This document shows, in pieces, positions 32,901 through 36,477 of a stretch of 36,477 nt of DNA. The stretch is from Saccoglossus kowalevskii (Eukaryota > Hemichordata > Enteropneusta > Harrimaniidae). A program made the translations under genes and the position numbers. The stretch spans positions 896,056 through 932,532 of the forward strand of contig NW_003122410.1 in NCBI RefSeq assembly GCF_000003605.2, given 5' to 3'. Numbering within the stretch: position 1 is the first letter of the stretch; each line of letters opens with the position of its first letter. Below the pieces are notes generated by a model. It saw only the letters and a program-made list of their open reading frames with translations. It was not told the DNA's origin and made no database searches.

Positions 32901-35656
32901 CCTCAGATAGTATGAGTAAAGTGAATTCTAAACAATATGAAATGTGGCCTGCAGTTAAAAAGCATTCTCAATCATCTAATGACAACAGAAGAACAGGGTA
33001 AGTTCTCATCACGTTATCAGGTTATCTTTCCCAAGTGTATTGGCATGATATTTTACTTGTAAAATCTACACGGAAATATTCAATTTCAGAATATTTAGAA
33101 TAGAGTAAAACCTGTCTGAACTATCCTATTATGCAAAATAATAAATCGTCAAATACAAATCTTTGATTATAGAATATCAAAGTTAAAAACAACTTTCCTC
33201 GGAAGTCGAAGATGCAGCATTTTCCATGCGCGTGCATGCTGTTTTGGGGTCTAACGTAAATTTGCAGGTGTTATAATATTGTACTTCTGAATGTACTAAT
33301 CAAATTCTCTTCTATCGACTACCAGCAAACTGACATGTTTTTTTCAGCCATGACAAAGCAGCAGTGTTTTTGCACCCAAGTCTTGCTACTTCCGAGAAAG
33401 TCGTCAAAGATGTCAAAATATGTTGATAATTCTGCAGAAGGAAATAACTTCACATTACATATCAAATTATTTCTCAACCATAGTGCTTGATTTTGCTAGC
33501 ACTTTCATTTTAACTTACTTGTTTTGGTCTTAGGTCCTGTAACTGCAGTCAGAGTGGTTCAGGCAATCATGTGCAGTCGTCCTGTCAACATCATGCAAAC
33601 GTCTCATCACAAGATGTCAGGAGGAAAAATAATAGTTGGTTGGATGGTGATAGAAAAGCAGCAACACAACCTGCCTCTGGTGGTAAGTTATCTTTATGTA
33701 CTGAAATCAAAAATGATTTATGACAATCATTTTTGCACGTCAATAGGCCATGCAGAGTCTTTTTGTGCATTGTTGAAAAAGGCATTTTTTTAAAGACGTT
33801 TTTAAAAGTATCGTATCAGTAACTGAATCATTAGTCTTATTCAAACTCTCACACAAGCTCAACAGCTAGAATTTGTTAATTTAATATTGAAACTGCCCAC
33901 TTTCTATAAAAAAAAAAAAACTTGAGTATAAATTGAAAAGAATACTATATCTATTTTCATGTTTTGTTCTGTGGGTCTCAATTTTTGCCTGCCATATACT
34001 AAAAAAAAGTTGGATAATGTTATATTTAATTTAGAGTTTTTTAGTGTGATATTTGTTCATAGTATTTAGGGTAAGTTTAAATATTTGTTGACAACATGGA
34101 TTTTAATGTTTCACTATTCTCATATTTGGAATATGAACATGCAAAATTTTGTATTTCTCATGCATTGCATCATGGGAAAGGTCCACTTAAAAGGTGCTTG
34201 CAACAAACAAACAATTTATTAATATTTAACCCGTTCTTGAATATGAAAATTGTTAGCTTAATTCAACTATTGTCTCTAAATGCCTCTGGACTAGTGAGAA
34301 AAAGGTAGTGTACATAGTTTTCTTTTGATATGGGTTTTGAAGAGAGTTTATTTTATTTATTACAGTATTCATAAAATCTATTGTGAGTTGACAAGAAAAC
34401 CGCACAAGTACTGTAAATTTACGGGTCACTAACTAAGCAGTGTCTGTCACATCAAAATGACATGTAAATGAACAAAGGAAAAAGACAAGATATAACATGA
34501 CTTCTTATTGCAAATGCATGCTGGAAGTAGGGTGGGCAAACAAGTTTATGTGTTTTAACTGTCTTGTCTAGACTGACTTGTCAAAGAAAGTCAATATATC
34601 AAAACTACCAATTAATCTGAATTACAGTGTAGAATTCTGAAACGAGGTGCCATTCAACGGTTTACTGTTATATCATTTAAAATGCACCCATTGTATATTT
34701 CACAAAAGCAACTTGTCCAAACTGAACTCTTTCTAGCTCCTTCTATTCTCTGGGGATTTGCTGACACACAAAAACCAAACACTCATGTTTGTGTTTGCAA
34801 GTCATTTTCACAATCTATAGCTCAGTGATTTGATCAAGTTTCGTCTAATTAACTTTTCATATATCAGTAAAATGTAAAATTTATCTTCTTGTTTTGTATT
34901 TATAAAACATGTGTACTGGTTTATATTGTAGTTCGTGGAAGCCACTCAGTGACACAAAATATTTATACCTCAACTTCAGCAAATGATCACAGTTATAAGT
35001 GCAAGACGAGTCATTACAGTGAAATTAAAGAAAACGGAACTGGAGATCACAGGAGATCACACAAATACAATAACACTGGCAGTAGTAGTGTATTACATGA
35101 ACAATCGAGAAATGCTACAACAAATACGAGTAGCAGCGGTTACGTTGGTTCCAGCCTTGAAACTACTGACAATCATGACAATACCGATGAATATAGCTCT
35201 GTAGATGTCTCAAAATATTCCCGTGGTACTGTCAACGGAAAGGAGAATTCTACGTATCAAAACTGTGACAGGACTGTGAAAAGCTATAGTAATATGTATG
35301 GGAACGAAACCAGACTCCCTAGTGGAGTGAATGCGAGTGAAACTAGACACCCTAACTCTGTGTGTAATGAGAACAGACTCCCTAGCACCTCAGGAATAAA
35401 AACTGATCATTATAGATATAGGGAATGTAAAGAAGAAGGTCGAGTTGAAAGACAGGAGCACAGTACTATGACAAGGAATAGTAAAGAGCAGCTTGCAGAG
35501 GCCAGGATAGAAGGACGTCATGTACACACATCTAAACATGAAGTAAGGGAAGGATTACATGCTGATAGTAACAGTGCCAAAACATTAAAAGATGTCATAT
35601 CACCTCTGAAAGCACAGCGCTTAAGACCTTTCAGGCAAAGAACAAGAAATGCAGTG
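20884..35656 (+). CDS. PLK4: PLK4, polo-like kinase 4 (13 joined exons, 3' end outside window)
   Basis: PLK4 is the Ser/Thr kinase that starts centriole duplication at the centrosome. Thirteen exons join in one frame and give residues 1-670: 20884-20919, 22961-23056, 26903-26998, 28089-28203, 29049-29161, 30333-30421, 30654-30750, 31249-31307, 31882-31958, 32279-32364, 32726-32997, 33534-33682, 34932-35656. The kinase domain (about 14-267) has GKGGFACV (21-28), VAIK (Lys43), HRDLTLAN (Asp138), DFG (156-158), an activation-loop Thr172 before [11 protein letters not shown], and a DVWSLG block. DSGHAT (296-301) is the beta-TrCP/Slimb phosphodegron through which PLK4 dimers limit their own level. 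Residues 302-650 are a polar linker. The exon at 34932 ends in the basic segment that precedes the first polo-box domain. The polo boxes are not in the window. An in-frame TGA at 20860 supports the start. Confidence 0.97.
20920..22960 (+). other. PLK4 intron 1 (2.0 kb)
   Basis: First 500 bp is richer in CpG and may extend the promoter region. A MITE (22488-22681) sits near the 3' end. No other feature recognised. Confidence 0.75.
22488..22681. mobile_element. MITE family C (about 194 bp, TA-flanked)
   Basis: Starts GTACCGTAAAATCTGTATTA and ends with the inverted TAATACAGATTTTACAGTAC; only one of the terminal 25 bases differs. Inside are further copies of GAAGCTGC/GAAGCCGC. No reading frame. 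Confidence 0.9.
22961..23056 (+). CDS. PLK4: PLK4 exon 2 (residues 13-44, ATP-binding loop)
   Basis: Encodes [20 protein letters not shown] and then GLEVAIKM: the glycine-rich loop and the ATP-binding lysine (Lys43). Acceptor TTTTGTAG, donor AAAATG|GTAAGT, phase 0. Confidence 0.97.
23057..26902 (+). other. PLK4 intron 2 (3.8 kb)
   Basis: The largest PLK4 intron in the window. Short frames (the longest, 24132-24512 on the minus strand, is 126 codons) resemble no protein I know. CCTTGTTTTGCGA near 26377 and an inverted TCGCAAACAAGG-like match near 26765 may mark a degraded element. Otherwise nothing seen. Confidence 0.65.
26903..26998 (+). CDS. PLK4: PLK4 exon 3 (residues 45-76)
   Basis: Encodes [20 protein letters not shown] and then [12 protein letters not shown], including the alpha-C helix glutamate (Glu62). 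Acceptor AATTTCAG, donor TTAGAG|GTAAGT, phase 0. Confidence 0.97.
26999..28088 (+). other. PLK4 intron 3
   Basis: 1.1-kb intron. No element or RNA gene recognised. Confidence 0.75.
28089..28203 (+). CDS. PLK4: PLK4 exon 4 (residues 77-114)
   Basis: Encodes [20 protein letters not shown] and then [18 protein letters not shown], the hinge of the kinase domain with the PLK4-typical LVLEMCH. Acceptor TTTTCAG, donor AAAG|GTAAAG, phase 1. Confidence 0.97.
28204..29048 (+). other. PLK4 intron 4
   Basis: 845-bp intron holding a short CA repeat (about 28524-28541) and a MITE family A copy (28697-28880). Confidence 0.8.
28697..28880. mobile_element. MITE family A, copy 3 (184 bp)
   Basis: Starts TACTGTAAAATGC, contains the family core CTGAAGGGATGATTCAGTGA, and ends TATATTACAGTA. 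Shorter than the 213-bp copies through a deletion near the left end. Confidence 0.8.
29049..29161 (+). CDS. PLK4: PLK4 exon 5 (residues 115-152, catalytic loop)
   Basis: Encodes [20 protein letters not shown] and then [26 protein letters not shown] holds the catalytic Asp138 and the metal-binding Asn; vertebrates usually have HRDLTLSN. Acceptor ATTTTAG, donor GAACCA|GTATGT. Confidence 0.97.
29162..30332 (+). other. PLK4 intron 5
   Basis: 1.2-kb intron with a MITE family B copy (29986-30187). GGCAATAGAGCAAATA at 29325 is an inverted partner of TATTTGCTCTATTGG at 29236, giving a small possible foldback. Nothing else seen. Confidence 0.75.
29986..30187 (+). mobile_element. MITE family B (202 bp, TA-flanked)
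   Basis: Starts TACTGTAAAACACATTGAAA and TAGCTGCATGCC, ends GTGTACAGTA, and has internal TTAGCTAAAATTACA motifs. It is related to the truncated copy at 13807. The TACTGTA terminus is shared with families A and C. Confidence 0.75.
30333..30421 (+). CDS. PLK4: PLK4 exon 6 (residues 153-181, activation loop)
   Basis: Encodes [20 protein letters not shown] and then MCGTPNYIS: the DFG motif and the activation loop with its phosphorylatable threonine (Thr172). Acceptor CACCATAG, donor CACC|GTGAGT, phase 2. Confidence 0.97.
30654..30750 (+). CDS. PLK4: PLK4 exon 7 (residues 182-214)
   Basis: Encodes [20 protein letters not shown] and then [13 protein letters not shown]. Apart from conservative changes it is the same as other PLK4 kinases (APE-like PEI and DVWSLG). 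Acceptor CTAACAG, donor TTTGAT|GTAAGC. Confidence 0.97.
30751..31248 (+). other. PLK4 intron 7
   Basis: 498-bp intron with a strong pyrimidine tract before the acceptor. No element recognised. Confidence 0.8.
31249..31307 (+). CDS. PLK4: PLK4 exon 8 (residues 215-233)
   Basis: Encodes [19 protein letters not shown]. Acceptor TTCCCTAG, donor CCAGA|GTAAGT, phase 2. A MITE starts at intron base 6, so part of the donor is shared with the element's TA target site. Confidence 0.95.
31308..31881 (+). other. PLK4 intron 8
   Basis: 574-bp intron whose first third is a MITE (31313-31514). Nothing else recognised. Confidence 0.8.
31313..31514. mobile_element. MITE family A, diverged copy next to a splice donor
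   Basis: Starts TACTGTGGAATACTTTATTT and TCTTGGAATTTTT like the 213-bp copies, and ends in the inverted AAGTAATCTACGGTA. The interior is diverged. The element starts six bases into the intron. Confidence 0.7.
31882..31958 (+). CDS. PLK4: PLK4 exon 9 (residues 234-259)
   Basis: Encodes [20 protein letters not shown] and then DRITLS, with the NPxDR block near the end of the kinase domain. Acceptor GTATGTAG, donor CTCAG|GTAATA, phase 1. Confidence 0.95.
31959..32278 (+). other. PLK4 intron 9
   Basis: 320-bp intron ending in a T-rich tract. No element recognised. Confidence 0.8.
32279..32364 (+). CDS. PLK4: PLK4 exon 10 (residues 260-288)
   Basis: Encodes [20 protein letters not shown] and then [15 protein letters not shown] closes the kinase domain; a lysine-rich linker follows. 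Acceptor TTTCCTAG, donor AATTTG|GTAAGG, phase 0. Confidence 0.93.
32365..32725 (+). other. PLK4 intron 10
   Basis: 361-bp intron. No element recognised. Confidence 0.8.
32726..32997 (+). CDS. PLK4: PLK4 exon 11 (residues 289-378, phosphodegron)
   Basis: Starts [26 protein letters not shown] fits the DSGxxT beta-TrCP/Slimb phosphodegron known in PLK4, whose trans-autophosphorylation triggers degradation. The rest is a Ser/Thr-rich linker with basic SRTRPLK. Acceptor CCCCCCAG, donor ACAGG|GTAAGT, phase 2. Confidence 0.95.
32998..33533 (+). other. PLK4 intron 11
   Basis: 536-bp intron. CTTTCCTCGGAAGT (33192) and an inverted ACTTCCGAGAAAG (33390) could be the arms of a small degraded foldback; support is weak. 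Confidence 0.65.
33534..33682 (+). CDS. PLK4: PLK4 exon 12 (residues 379-428, linker)
   Basis: Polar linker rich in Ser, Asn, Gln and His ([20 protein letters not shown] at the start). Sequence conservation is low here, so the exon is called from its splice signals (GTCTTAG and GGTG|GTAAGT) and from the phase match to both neighbours. Confidence 0.85.
33683..34931 (+). other. PLK4 intron 12
   Basis: 1.25-kb AT-rich intron. No element or RNA gene recognised. Confidence 0.75.
34932..35656 (+). CDS. PLK4: PLK4 exon 13 (residues 429-670, linker and pre-polo-box basic segment)
   Basis: A 725-base exon of hydrophilic linker. It holds three short imperfect repeats around 35300-35390 ([24 protein letters not shown]). 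It ends [19 protein letters not shown], matching SPLVAHRLKPIRQKTKKAV just before the first polo-box domain of human PLK4. Acceptor ATTGTAG, donor GCAGTG|GTGAGT, phase 0. The next exons are outside the window. Confidence 0.94.
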
Positions 35657-36477
35657 GTGAGTATAAGCTGCTTAAATTTGACACAATACAGGCAGTAAGT
35701 CAGAGCAAACAGAATATTATATTATATTGCTTTTGATGCCCCTTCGAAATTATAGTAAGATATTTCTTCTACATTTTCAATAAAATAAGTATTTACCACT
35801 CCATGTCACTACTTGGTACCTGCCGCCAATCATTTAAAATTCAAATTATGTATGCTAACACTGAATTACATGTAGTGTTCATGATTAGACTTTTTTTTTA
35901 TATACAAACAAAATAAACAAAGAAAGGTTGGTGTTGTTAATTCAAACCCACATTCATCTTGAAATTGAAACTTAATTACAAATGGTATAGTACAGTTTTC
36001 TGTTCGGCAGCATCACTGGTAGAAAACGCTGAAATTTGTCATCAATAAAAATTTACGTTAGTAGTTTAGCCCATTTGTAATTATGAACATTCCTTTTTTT
36101 TACTTTTTGCTATCATCTCTTCAACAACAAGTTTGGTTATTAATTCTCTCCAAATTCAGAAATGTGTATATGTTTTCTTTATCTCGCATTGATACAAATA
36201 CTGTAGAATACTTTATTTTCGCTTGGAATTAATTTTCGCTATTTTTGCTGAAGGAATGATTCAGTAAAAATAAAATCCACCGAATATACTTTTTTTTCCT
36301 ATATTTTACATTCATCTCGTCAAAAATCAGTGAAAATGAAATACACACAAAACACCCAAAATGTCTTTTCAGCGAAAATTAATTCCAATTAAAATAAAGT
36401 ATTTCACAGTATATCATTTTCCAGTAATCAGTGGGTGATTTAATATTTGAGAAACATTTGCTGATCCAAATATAACT
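35657..36477 (+). other. PLK4 intron 13, running off the right edge
   Basis: Holds a MITE family A copy (36199-36411). The next PLK4 exon, expected to open the first polo-box domain, is not in the window. Confidence 0.75.
36199..36411. mobile_element. MITE family A, copy 2 (213 bp)
   Basis: Starts TACTGTAGAATACTTTATTT and ends AAAGTATTTCACAGTA, with the same layout and exactly the same length as the copy at 6374-6586. The core AATGATTCAGTRAAAATA is shared. No reading frame. Confidence 0.88.

Overview
The window is intron-rich, AT-rich metazoan nuclear DNA. It carries two conserved cell-division genes arranged head to head: RanGAP1 on the minus strand (coding exons from 20205 leftward to 651) and PLK4 on the plus strand (coding exons from 20884 rightward to 35656). 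Both run off the window at their 3' ends. The density of short TA-flanked inverted-repeat elements, the long introns and the protein similarity to animal orthologues suggest an invertebrate animal, such as an invertebrate deuterostome or a lophotrochozoan. I cannot resolve the phylum from sequence alone.

Left two thirds (1-20205): fifteen RanGAP1 coding exons could be joined in one consistent reading frame. They give about 549 residues: an N-terminal segment, the leucine-rich-repeat GAP domain, an acidic stretch and most of the C-terminal domain, including an intact SUMO acceptor motif (LKSE). The last 20 or so residues are not found and are probably beyond the left edge. A sixteenth, mutually exclusive candidate exon at 5238-5285 would end the protein right after the acidic stretch with a tail that fits a leucine-rich nuclear export signal. 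Two introns use GC instead of GT donors. The introns hold a 3.36-kb decayed pogo/Tigger-type transposon carrying an antisense HIRAN-domain reading frame, a minisatellite of about 34 units of 61 bp, an 863-bp transposon with 33-bp terminal repeats and a perfect 7-bp target duplication, and several MITEs.

Middle (20206-20883): a shared upstream region of 678 bp, probably a bidirectional promoter, with a YY1-type motif.

Right (20884-36477): thirteen PLK4 coding exons give the first 670 residues. They encode a complete Ser/Thr kinase domain, the DSGHAT phosphodegron, a long low-complexity linker and the basic segment just before the first polo-box domain. The polo boxes lie beyond the right edge.

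The two genes act in different processes: RanGAP1 in Ran GTPase-driven nuclear transport and spindle assembly, PLK4 in centriole duplication. Both are used in dividing cells, so a shared promoter is plausible. The rest of the DNA is intron sequence colonised by at least three MITE families that share TACTGTA-like ends.
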